Source of the DNA: Actinoallomurus liliacearum | GTDB lineage: Bacteria > Actinomycetota > Actinomycetes > Streptosporangiales > Streptosporangiaceae | Length of the DNA stretch: 64,000 nucleotides | Assembly: GCF_039542035.1 (NCBI RefSeq) | Contig: NZ_BAABHJ010000011.1 | Span: forward strand, 62,001-126,000 | Reading direction: 5' to 3' | In this document: one piece after another, positions 42,609 to 49,992 of the stretch | Numbering within the stretch: position 1 is the stretch's first letter | Layout: each line of letters starts with the position of its first letter | The notes under the pieces: generated by a model | Told to the model about the DNA's origin: nothing | The model's database searches: none | The model's input: only the letters and a program-made list of their open reading frames with translations | Made by a program: the position numbers and the translations under genes

Positions 42609-43903
42609 TTGTTGTAGCGCTCCAGGACCTTGTTGCCGTCCTCGGTCAGCTTCTGCGCCAACTGGTCGATCGTGATCTTGTTGGCGAAGTAGGACTGCAG
42701 GGCCGGCGTCGCCACCTTGCTCTTGAACTCGTCGAAGCCGTTGACCTTGAGGTACGGCGCGAGGATCAGGCTCTTGGCCGAGGCGGTCGCGACGTTCCAG
42801 CCGTTCTTGTCGGTGGTCAGCGACGGGTCCTGCGCGGCCGTCTTGCTCGTCGGGATCAACCAGTCACCCTTGGCCAGGTCCACCTGGTGCTGCCCGTTCA
42901 GGAACCAGGAGATGAACTTCATCGACTCCTTGGGGTGCTTGCTGTCGGCGGCGACCGACAGCGTCTGCGAGATCGCGCCCTGCTGGGTCGTCTGGCCCTT
43001 CAGCGGCGGGATCGTCACCCACTGGAAGCCGTTCGGCGCCTGCTCGACGACCTGCTGGCGCAGGTAGATCCCGGCGGGCACCATCGCGTACTTGCCCGCG
43101 TAGAACCCGGGGAGCGGGTCGGTCGTGCCCATGCCGAGCGTCGACGGGTCGGCGGTCTTGTCCTTGTAGAGCTGGTCGTGGATCCGCTGCAGGACCTCCT
43201 TCTCCTGCGGGCCGACCTTGACCGTCGTCTTGCCGCCGGAGGTCTGGAAGAACGTGCCGCCGAAGTTCAGCGAGAGGTTGAGCACCTTGTTCACCGGCGA
43301 CTTGAGCGGCCACGCGATGCCGTACCGCTTGCCGACGGTGAGCTTCTTGCTGATCTGCTGAAACTCGTCCCAGGTCCAGGGGTTGTCCGCCGTGGGGATG
43401 CGCACCTTGGCGGCGTCGAGCATCTTCTTGTTGGCGAGGATGACCTGCGACTCCTGCAGGAACGGCACCCCGTAGATCCCCTGCCCGCCCTGGCCGTCGA
43501 ACGTCGCGGTGCCCCAGGCGGCGTCCGGGATGTCGTTCTTCAGCTCGGTCGGGATCAGCTTGGTCAGGTCCGCGAGGTAGCCCTGCCCGGCGAACCCGGC
43601 GAGGGCGGACGAGTCGTCATGGATGACGTCCGGCGGGTCGCCTCCCTCGAAGGAGGTCACCAGCTGGTCGTTGACGTTGTCCCAGCTGCCCTGGACGTAC
43701 TGGACCTGGATCTTCGGATTGGCCTTGTTCCACTCGGCGACGAGCCGCTTGTTGGCGGCCAGCGAGTCCTTCTGCCAGGCCAGGCTCAGGAACTTCAGGG
43801 TGACCGGCTTTCCGGAGTCGTTGCCGCCCCCGGAACAGCCGGCGGTCAGGCCGATGACGGTGGCAGCGGCGACCGCGAACGCGGAGCGAAGACCGCGACG
43901 CAT
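42605..43903 (-). CDS. Sugar ABC transporter substrate-binding lipoprotein (family 1)
   Basis: The 432-residue lipoprotein has a lipobox LTAGC (Cys23) and a family 1 extracellular solute-binding domain (VTLKFLSLAWQKDSLAANKRLVAEWNKANPKIQVQYV, GGDPPDVIHDDSSALAGFAGQGYLADLTKL, and NPWTWDEFQQISKKL). Family 1 binds oligosaccharides and glycosides. AGGAGG precedes ATG 43903. Unusually, it follows both permease genes and precedes the four hydrolase paralogues; no ATPase gene is present, so a shared MsiK-type ATPase is assumed. Confidence 0.93.
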   Translation of the reverse strand: MRRGLRSAFAVAAATVIGLTAGCSGGGNDSGKPVTLKFLSLAWQKDSLAANKRLVAEWNKANPKIQVQYVQGSWDNVNDQLVTSFEGGDPPDVIHDDSSALAGFAGQGYLADLTKLIPTELKNDIPDAAWGTATFDGQGGQGIYGVPFLQESQVILANKKMLDAAKVRIPTADNPWTWDEFQQISKKLTVGKRYGIAWPLKSPVNKVLNLSLNFGGTFFQTSGGKTTVKVGPQEKEVLQRIHDQLYKDKTADPSTLGMGTTDPLPGFYAGKYAMVPAGIYLRQQVVEQAPNGFQWVTIPPLKGQTTQQGAISQTLSVAADSKHPKESMKFISWFLNGQHQVDLAKGDWLIPTSKTAAQDPSLTTDKNGWNVATASAKSLILAPYLKVNGFDEFKSKVATPALQSYFANKITIDQLAQKLTEDGNKVLERYNK

Positions 43904-43915
43904 GGGTACCTCCTA

Positions 43916-44734
43916 CTAACCCTTGACGGCGCCGGCGGTAAGGCCCGAGCGGAGCCGGCGTTGGATGATGGCGAAGAAAATGAGGCTGGGAATGGTGGCC
44001 AACAGGGACGCGGCGGCCAGCGGGCCGAGCCGGGCGGCCTGCTCCGCGCCAGTGAACTTCACCAGCGTCAGCGGCAGGGTCGCCTTGTCCGGGTCCTTGA
44101 GGATCACCAGGGCGAAGAAGAACTCGTTCCACGAGGAGATGAAGGAGAACAGCAGGGCGGCGACGACCCCGGGAGCCAGTAGCGGCGCGACGACGCTGAC
44201 CAGCGTCCGCACCCGCCCGGCGCCGTCGACGGAGGCGGCCTCCTCCAACTCGCGGGGAACCCCGCGGACGTACCCCTGCAGCATCCACAGCGCGAACGGC
44301 AGGACGAAGGTGACGTGCACGAGGACCAGCCCGGGCAGCGTGTTCACCAGGTCGAGCCGGCGCAGGATGATGAAGAGCGGGATGATGATCAGCACGACCG
44401 GGAAGACCTGGCTGACGAGCACCCAGCCGATCGCGATCCGGTTGAACACCGAACGCCGTCGCGCCAGCGCGTACGCCGCAGGGAGCGCGATGACCACGGT
44501 CAGCACCGCGACGGAGACGGCGACGATCAGGCTGCGGACCGCGCTGCCGGTGAGGTCCTGCGCGGCGAACGCGTCGCTGAAGTTGCGCAGCGTCGGGTGC
44601 TTCGGGATCCAGCGCGGGTGCAGGGTCGCCATCTCGCGCGGCGTCTTGAACGCCGTCGACAGCAGCCACAGCAGCGGGAAGGCCAGGAAGACGATGTAGC
44701 CGAGCAGCCCGGCGTACTTCAGGGTGCTTTTCAC
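43916..44734 (-). CDS. Sugar ABC transporter permease (MalG-type)
   Basis: The 272-residue permease has six predicted spans and the EAA loop EEAASVDGAGRVRTLVSVVAPLLAPGVVA, as in MalG/CUT1 subunits. It starts at GTG 44734, sharing a GTGA overlap with the stop of the other permease. The N-terminal span reads GLLGYIVFLAFPLLWLLSTAF. Confidence 0.93.
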   Translation of the reverse strand: MKSTLKYAGLLGYIVFLAFPLLWLLSTAFKTPREMATLHPRWIPKHPTLRNFSDAFAAQDLTGSAVRSLIVAVSVAVLTVVIALPAAYALARRRSVFNRIAIGWVLVSQVFPVVLIIIPLFIILRRLDLVNTLPGLVLVHVTFVLPFALWMLQGYVRGVPRELEEAASVDGAGRVRTLVSVVAPLLAPGVVAALLFSFISSWNEFFFALVILKDPDKATLPLTLVKFTGAEQAARLGPLAAASLLATIPSLIFFAIIQRRLRSGLTAGAVKG

Positions 44735-45681
44735 CGGGCGCTCTCCTTCATCTGGCGCCAGAGGTAGAAGCCGAGGACGACGAGCACGACGAGGGTGATC
44801 GCGACGCCGAGCGCCGCCGCGTACCCGAAGAACCCGTAGCGGAACGCCTCCTCGTACGCGAACAGCATCGGCAGGCGCGTACGGCCGCCGGGGCCGCCCT
44901 GCGTCAGCGCGTAGACCATGGCGAACTGGTTGATGTTCCACACGAAGTCCAGCGCGGTGATCGTGACGATCACCGTCCTCAGCTGCGGAAGTGTCACGTT
45001 CCAGAAGCGGTGCCACACGCTCGCGCCGTCGACGGCGGCGGCCTCGTGCAGTTCCTTCGGCACGCCCTGCAGCCCGGCGAGCAGCACCACGGTGGTCTGC
45101 GGCATCCCGGTCCAGACGCCGACGACGATGATCGCCGGCAGCGCGGTACTGAAGTTGTTGAGCCAGTCGACGTTGTGGTCGAGGATGTGCAGGTCCTGCA
45201 GGATCGCGTTGAGGATGCCGGCGTTGGGGTGGTACACCAGCCGCCAGATCAGCCCGATCACGATCGGCGGCATCGCCCACGGCGCCATCGCCAGCACCCG
45301 CGCGAACGTGCGGAACCGGAGGTTCTGGTTCAGCAGCAGCGCCAGGCCGAGCGCGGCCAGGAACTGCAGCACCGTGACGCTGACCGCCCAGATCAGACCG
45401 ATCTTGAACGACGACCAGAAGTCGGTGTCCGCGAGGACGTCACCGAAGTTCTTCAGTCCGACGAAGGAGATGACGGCGTTCCGGCCGCCGCGCGCGTCCG
45501 TGAACGACAGGTAGATGCCGTACAGCAGCGGCCCGAGGCTGAACAGCAGGACCGGTATGAGGGCCGGCAGCAGCAGGAGCAGCGTCCCCCGGTCGCCTCT
45601 GGGGCGCGGCCTCGGGCCTGACGCCGGGCGTCCGGCTCGAGAGGGGCGGGCGGCGGGCCGGGTTGCGGTCACTGGGCTCAC
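44731..45681 (-). CDS. Sugar ABC transporter permease (MalF-type)
   Basis: The 316-residue permease has a 30-residue basic, Pro/Arg-rich N-terminal tail and then CUT1 spans (LLLLLPALIPVLLFSLGPLLYGIYLSFTD) and the EAA loop HEAAAVDGASVWHRFWNVTLPQLRTVI. It starts at GTG 45681, overlapping the LacI stop, with GGAGGGAG upstream. Confidence 0.93.
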   Translation of the reverse strand: MSPVTATRPAARPSRAGRPASGPRPRPRGDRGTLLLLLPALIPVLLFSLGPLLYGIYLSFTDARGGRNAVISFVGLKNFGDVLADTDFWSSFKIGLIWAVSVTVLQFLAALGLALLLNQNLRFRTFARVLAMAPWAMPPIVIGLIWRLVYHPNAGILNAILQDLHILDHNVDWLNNFSTALPAIIVVGVWTGMPQTTVVLLAGLQGVPKELHEAAAVDGASVWHRFWNVTLPQLRTVIVTITALDFVWNINQFAMVYALTQGGPGGRTRLPMLFAYEEAFRYGFFGYAAALGVAITLVVLVVLGFYLWRQMKESAR

Positions 45682-46685
45682 GAAGCTCCCTCCGTCGAGG
45701 CGCGTACGACGAGCGTGGGCTCGACCGTGACGATCCGGGGCGCGGCGGCGCCGTCTTCCAGCCGGTCGAGGAGCAGTTCGGCGGCCCGCCGGCCGCGCTC
45801 GGCCGACCCGAGACTGACGCTGGTGAGCGTCGGCCAGGCCGCGGTAGCCAGCTCGGTGTCGTCCATGCCGACCAGCGCGACGTCCTCCGGCACCCGCAGG
45901 CGCTCCTCCCGGAGGGCGTCGAGCGCGCCGAGCGCGATCAGGTCGTTGGCGCACAGGAGCGCGTCCGGCCGGGAGCGTTCGAGGAGGCGGTGCGCCGCCC
46001 GGGCGCCCGCGGCCCGGTAGAAGTCGCCGACCTCCACCAGGTCCGGGTCGTACGGCAGGCCGAGCGCGGCCAGCGCGTCGGTGTACGCGGCGGCGCGCGC
46101 CGCGCCCGGGATCGTGTCGAGCGGGCCGTTGAGGAAGCCGATGCTCCGCCGCCCGAGGCCGTACAGATGCTCCAGGGCCAGCCGCACGCCGGTCCGCGAG
46201 TCGGTCCGCACGTTGTCGACCGGGGTGTCCTGGGGCACCGAGCCGATCACGACGACCGGTGCCGGCGCGCCGGCCAGCAGGTCGAGGTGCTGCTGCGCGA
46301 AACCGCGCAGCGGGCTGATGATGAGCCCGTCGGCGTAACGCTCCCCCAGCCGCCGGAGCACGTCGAGCTCGTCGTCGACGTCGCCGTCGGTCGAGTGCAG
46401 GACCAGGCGGTACCCGGCGGCCTTCAGCACGGGCTGGATCTCCCGGACCATCGCGACGTACGTCGGGTTGCCGATGTCGGCCATCGCGAACGCGACCTGG
46501 TACGTGCGGTTGGACTTGAGCGAGCGGGCCGCGGCGTTCGGCACGTAGCCGAGCTCGTCGGCCGCGGCCATCACCTTCCGTATGGTGTCCTCGCGGGTCG
46601 GCAGCCCGTTCAGCACGCGCGACACCGAAGCGATCGAGACCCCCGCACGCGCGGCGATCGTCGTGATCGTCGGTCCCTGAGCCAC
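45678..46685 (-). CDS. LacI-family regulator of the ADP-ribosylglycohydrolase operon
   Basis: The 335-residue protein has a LacI helix-turn-helix at about 7-50 (ITTIAARAGVSIASVSRVLNGLPTREDTIRKV) and a sugar-sensing effector domain (AFAMADIGNPTYVAMVREIQP, DGLIISPLR, VALVGMDDTELATAAWPTLTSV). It is the first gene of the ten-gene operon and overlaps the permease gene. The start is GTG 46685 with GGAGGGA upstream. The twin GTAAACGTTTAC sites at 46747-46792 are its probable operators. Confidence 0.93.
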   Translation of the reverse strand: MAQGPTITTIAARAGVSIASVSRVLNGLPTREDTIRKVMAAADELGYVPNAAARSLKSNRTYQVAFAMADIGNPTYVAMVREIQPVLKAAGYRLVLHSTDGDVDDELDVLRRLGERYADGLIISPLRGFAQQHLDLLAGAPAPVVVIGSVPQDTPVDNVRTDSRTGVRLALEHLYGLGRRSIGFLNGPLDTIPGAARAAAYTDALAALGLPYDPDLVEVGDFYRAAGARAAHRLLERSRPDALLCANDLIALGALDALREERLRVPEDVALVGMDDTELATAAWPTLTSVSLGSAERGRRAAELLLDRLEDGAAAPRIVTVEPTLVVRASTEGAS

Positions 46686-46746
46686 GGCTTCCCTCCGGCC
46701 TCGCCCACGAGTGCGCGCAGCACCCGTGGTTGTCGTTCTTGTTGCC

Positions 46747-46792
46747 GTAAACGTTTACAGACCGCTGAAGCGGCTTCCGTAAACGTTTACGG
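46747..46792. promoter_or_regulatory. Twin GTAAACGTTTAC LacI-type operators
   Basis: Two perfect 12-bp palindromes, GTAAACGTTTAC at 46747-46758 and 46779-46790 (the second extended to CCGTAAACGTTTACGG), lie 32 bp apart centre to centre, about three helical turns, between the divergent LacI operon and the fifth ADP-ribosylglycohydrolase gene. They fit LacI-family binding and could control both directions. Confidence 0.8.
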
Positions 46793-46944
46793 GAGTGAGG
46801 AGTATGAAACACGGCGGAAACCGTCCACGTCAAGAGGCGGACCGGAAGACGGGCCCGCACGGCTCGGTGAGACACGGCCGGACGGACCCGGCCGGCCGCC
46901 TTTACGTAGTAAGTTCGTCCCGGCGTCCGCTACCGTGACGGGCG

Positions 46945-47817
46945 ATGACCGCTCTCGCCTCCCTCGCGGGGCTGTCCGTCGGCGACGCGTTCGGCGCCCA
47001 GTTCTTCGCCACCGAGAACCGCCCGTTGCTCCTCGACGAGACCGCCGTGCCGCCCGCTCCCTGGCCGTGGACGGACGACACCGAGATGGCCTGCAACCTC
47101 CTCGACGTCCTGCACCGGCACGGTGAGGTGAACCGCGACGCCCTCGCCGCCGCGTTCGCCGACCGGTACGACCCCTATCGCGGGTACGGACCGGGCACCG
47201 TCGTCCTCCTGCGGGCGCTCCGCGACGGCGAGTCCTGGCGCACCGTCTCCCCCGCACAGTTCGGCGGTCGCGGGTCGATGGGCAACGGAGCCGCCATGCG
47301 CGTCGCGCCGCTCGGCGCCTACTACCCCGGTGACCTCGAACGCGTCGCGCTGGAGGCGGCCGCCTCGGCCGTCGTCACGCACGCGCATCCCGAAGGCGTC
47401 GCCGGCGCGGTGGCGGTCGCCGTCGCCGCGTCGTACGTCACGCGCGAAGACGCGGACGGGCTCCTCGACGCGGTCCTCACGCACACCCCGCGCGGTGCCG
47501 TGCACGACGGCGTCCAGCGGGCGGCGGGCCTGCTCGACCGGACCCGGGAGGAGGCGGCGTACGAACTCGGCAACGGTTCCCGGGTCCTCGCCGCGGACAC
47601 CGTGCCGTTCTGCCTGTGGGCCGCCGTCCGCCACCTGTCCGACTACGAGCGGGCGGTGCGCACCTGCGTGGCCGTCGGCGGGGACATCGACACGACCGCA
47701 GCGATCACCGGCGGCATCGTCGCGGCCCACACGGGCGTGGACGGCATTCCTTCTGCGTGGCTGGCGGCCCGCGAGCCCCTGCCCGACTGGATCGCGGAGT
47801 CCGGGGCGCGGCACTGA
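46945..47817 (+). CDS. ADP-ribosylglycohydrolase-family protein (paralogue 5, divergent)
   Basis: The 290-residue protein is a compact ARH-fold member: LAGLSVGDAFGAQFF, PWTDDTEMACNLLDVL (TDDT), GRGSMGNGAAMRVAPLGAYYPGD and GGDIDTTAAITGGIVAAHTG, all metal and substrate loops present. It lies divergent to the LacI operon, behind the shared operators, and ends at a strong hairpin. The Shine-Dalgarno is weak. Confidence 0.92.
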   Translation: MTALASLAGLSVGDAFGAQFFATENRPLLLDETAVPPAPWPWTDDTEMACNLLDVLHRHGEVNRDALAAAFADRYDPYRGYGPGTVVLLRALRDGESWRTVSPAQFGGRGSMGNGAAMRVAPLGAYYPGDLERVALEAAASAVVTHAHPEGVAGAVAVAVAASYVTREDADGLLDAVLTHTPRGAVHDGVQRAAGLLDRTREEAAYELGNGSRVLAADTVPFCLWAAVRHLSDYERAVRTCVAVGGDIDTTAAITGGIVAAHTGVDGIPSAWLAAREPLPDWIAESGARH

Positions 47818-47832
47818 GTCACCGTCGGAGAG

Positions 47833-47882
47833 ACGCCGGGGCCACCCGGCGCTCCCACACCGTTCGGTGGCGGCCCCGGCGT
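47833..47882 (+). terminator. Terminator after the fifth ADP-ribosylglycohydrolase gene
   Basis: ACGCCGGGGCC and GGCCCCGGCGT form an 11-bp perfect stem, with an inner ACC/GGT pair, starting 15 nt past the stop codon. The gap to 48151 also holds two more hairpins (see next entries) and no convincing gene. Confidence 0.6.
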
Positions 47883-47952
47883 TCTATCCGTCCAGTCGCC
47901 GCAGGGCCGGGAAAGGTTGCCGTTCAACCAGAGACTTTCGAACATGACGAAA

Positions 47953-48001
47953 GGGCACCGGGGTCACGGCGCTCCCACCGTAGGGTCCGACCCCGGTGCC
48001 C
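47953..48001. terminator. Second hairpin in the ARH-GH6 convergent gap
   Basis: GGGCACCGGGGTC and GACCCCGGTGCCC form a perfect 13-bp stem with a 23-nt loop. It adds to two other stems in the same convergent gap; which of them ends which transcript cannot be decided. Confidence 0.45.
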
Positions 48002-48070
48002 AGTCCTTCGATCGCCCCGGGAAGGTCACTCTCCGGGGCTTCCCCGCGTGGCCGCAGGGCTTCCTGGTGG

Positions 48071-48109
48071 GCCGGGCGGAGGCGACATGAGGCACCGCCT
48101 CCGCCCGGC
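48071..48109 (-). terminator. Terminator of the cellulase operon
   Basis: GCCGGGCGGAGGCG and CGCCTCCGCCCGGC form a perfect 14-bp stem with an 11-nt loop, about 43 nt past the stop codon of the GH6 gene. Confidence 0.75.
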
Positions 48110-48151
48110 GTCGGTGGCGCGGGTCAGGCCCGCGTCATGGCGACCGGTGTC

Positions 48152-49873
48152 CTACTGCACCGGCGGGTAGGCGTTCTGCAGGAGCTGGTGGAACATCGCG
48201 GAGAACCAGTGACCGGACAGCGGGGCGTTCGCCATGGCACCGGTCGGGCTATTGCCGTTGCGCGCGTTCCCGCCGTAGGTCGGGTCGCACATCTGGTCGA
48301 AGCCCTTGCCCTCGTCGTTCGGGATGCTGGTGCTCGACCCGTCGGACTCGCCCGGCGGCTTGACCCACGCGTAGGCGTCGAAGCCGGCGGCCGGAGCGGC
48401 GGTCGGCCGGGCGCCCAGGCCGGAGCCGGACTGGTTGCACCAGTCACCGACGTGCGGCCGGCGGTCGACGCGCTCGGCGTTGACCTGGGTGTTGATGTCA
48501 CTCGCCGTGCTCGGTCCGGTCGGCCGGGCCGACCCGCCCCAGCCGTTGCGGGAGGTGTCGATCACCATGCCGATGCTCGACGGGAAGCCGTCGGAGATCA
48601 GCTGCTGACGGAAGGCCGCGCCGAAGCTCGACTCGTCTACGTAGTAGTTCCAGTCCACCCAGGTCGACGCGCGGGTCTGGTCGTTGACCGGCAGGTACGG
48701 CTCAGTGGTCGGAGAGTAGTTGGCGGTGTTGATGACGAAGCCGTCGACGCTGTTGACGCCCGCCGTGGTGCCCTTGGCGACCGTGGCGAACAGCTGCGCG
48801 GCGGGCCCGAAGTTGCTGTCCCAGCCGAGCCAGCCATGGTGGCCGGCGTCGAGGTAGGTGTAGACGTTGCTGATCGCGTGCAGCTTGTTCAGCGCGTACT
48901 GGACGCCCTTCACATAGTTGCCGTTCTGCTGCATCGTCTGGCACTGGGTGGTCGCGGTGTTGCCGCTGACGTTGGTGACCAGGTTCGGCAGCGAGTCGGG
49001 CTCGATGTAGGTGACGATCTTGAGGTTCGCGTACTTCGAGTCGCTCATGATCGAGGCGATCGGGTCGATGTACTCGGTCTGGTAGCGGCCGATGTCCGTC
49101 GGGCCGAGTTCGCCGTTGGAGGCGAGCGCCGCGCAGTCACGACCGGGCAGGTCGTAGATGACGAACTGCGCATAGCTCGCGCCCTGCGCCACAGCGGCGT
49201 CGAGGTGGGCGCGCAGGCCCATCCCGCCGTTGACTCCGTTGATCGCCGCGATGCGGTCCAGCCACACGGCGGTCGGCTGGTTGGCGATCGCACTTCCGCC
49301 GTCGTTCTTGGCCTCGGTGGACCATTCGGAGTTCACGTAGCCCTTGCCGCCGGTGAACGGGTTGTCGGCGTGCGATCCGCCGTTTCCGGGCGGAGTGGGC
49401 GTCGGGGTCGGCGTGGGCGTCGGGGTACCGCCTCCGGCGGACCCGGTGCAGGTCGTGCCGTTGAGGGTGAAGGACGTCGGGGCGTCATTCGTCCCGGAGT
49501 AGGAGGCGTTGAAGCCCAGCGACGTCGACGCGTTGGTGGCGAGGCTGCCGTTGTAGGACAGGCTCTTCACCGTCACGTGCTTGCCGGACTGGGAGAACGT
49601 CCCGCTCCAGCCCTGGGTGACCTGCTGGTTCCCGGCGAAGTCCCACTCCAGGGTCCAGGAGCTGAGCGAGTCGCCGAGGTTGGTGATCCCGATGTTCGCG
49701 GTGAAGCCGTTGTTCCACTGGTTCACCGACCAGGTCACCTTACAGCCAGCGGCCGCGTGGGCCCGGCCCATGCCGAACAGCACGGAGACGAGGCCGAGCA
49801 GCAGCGCGGCGATCGCCACGACTGCCCGGTCCATCCGCGGCGCGACGCCGCGGCGGGGGTTGACTTTCAACAA
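48152..49873 (-). CDS. Secreted CBM2-GH6 cellulase
   Basis: The 573-residue secreted enzyme has a signal peptide, an N-terminal CBM2 (CKVTWSVNQWNNGFTANIGI to GTTCTG), a (Thr-Pro)n linker and a C-terminal GH6 catalytic domain with the signature VIYDLPGRDCAALASNGE and YIEPDSLPNLV. GH6 enzymes cut cellulose from the non-reducing end or internally. The best start is TTG 49873, with AGGAGG seven bases upstream; ATG 49834 has no ribosome-binding site. It lies downstream of GH48, with a degenerate CelR site in the gap. Confidence 0.92.
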   Translation of the reverse strand: MLKVNPRRGVAPRMDRAVVAIAALLLGLVSVLFGMGRAHAAAGCKVTWSVNQWNNGFTANIGITNLGDSLSSWTLEWDFAGNQQVTQGWSGTFSQSGKHVTVKSLSYNGSLATNASTSLGFNASYSGTNDAPTSFTLNGTTCTGSAGGGTPTPTPTPTPTPPGNGGSHADNPFTGGKGYVNSEWSTEAKNDGGSAIANQPTAVWLDRIAAINGVNGGMGLRAHLDAAVAQGASYAQFVIYDLPGRDCAALASNGELGPTDIGRYQTEYIDPIASIMSDSKYANLKIVTYIEPDSLPNLVTNVSGNTATTQCQTMQQNGNYVKGVQYALNKLHAISNVYTYLDAGHHGWLGWDSNFGPAAQLFATVAKGTTAGVNSVDGFVINTANYSPTTEPYLPVNDQTRASTWVDWNYYVDESSFGAAFRQQLISDGFPSSIGMVIDTSRNGWGGSARPTGPSTASDINTQVNAERVDRRPHVGDWCNQSGSGLGARPTAAPAAGFDAYAWVKPPGESDGSSTSIPNDEGKGFDQMCDPTYGGNARNGNSPTGAMANAPLSGHWFSAMFHQLLQNAYPPVQ

Positions 49874-49896
49874 GGGTGTGTCCTCCTCAGGACGGT

Positions 49897-49910
49897 TCGG
49901 AGCGCTTCCG
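49897..49910 (-). promoter_or_regulatory. Degenerate CelR/CebR box upstream of the GH6 gene
   Basis: TCGGAGCGCTTCCG matches 11 of 14 positions of TGGGAGCGCTCCCA and lies 24 bp before the GH6 start. It may give separate regulation of the last cellulase gene. Confidence 0.45.
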
Positions 49911-49992
49911 GGGTCGGAACGGCTCCATCGGGCGGGGCGGAGGGGGCGTGGGGTGCTCCGGGGGCGCCGGCCGGCGCCCCCGGAGCGGTCGA

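Noticed and set aside
46804..46938. 44-codon frame with GGGAG upstream, between the LacI operators and the fifth ADP-ribosylglycohydrolase gene
   Set aside because: The peptide is Arg/Gly/His-rich without signal, motif or family, and the better ribosome-binding match is only one base from the ATG. Probably chance.
49350..49440. Simple repeat of Thr-Pro codons read as a minisatellite
   Set aside because: It encodes the normal Thr-Pro linker between CBM2 and GH6 and needs no other explanation.
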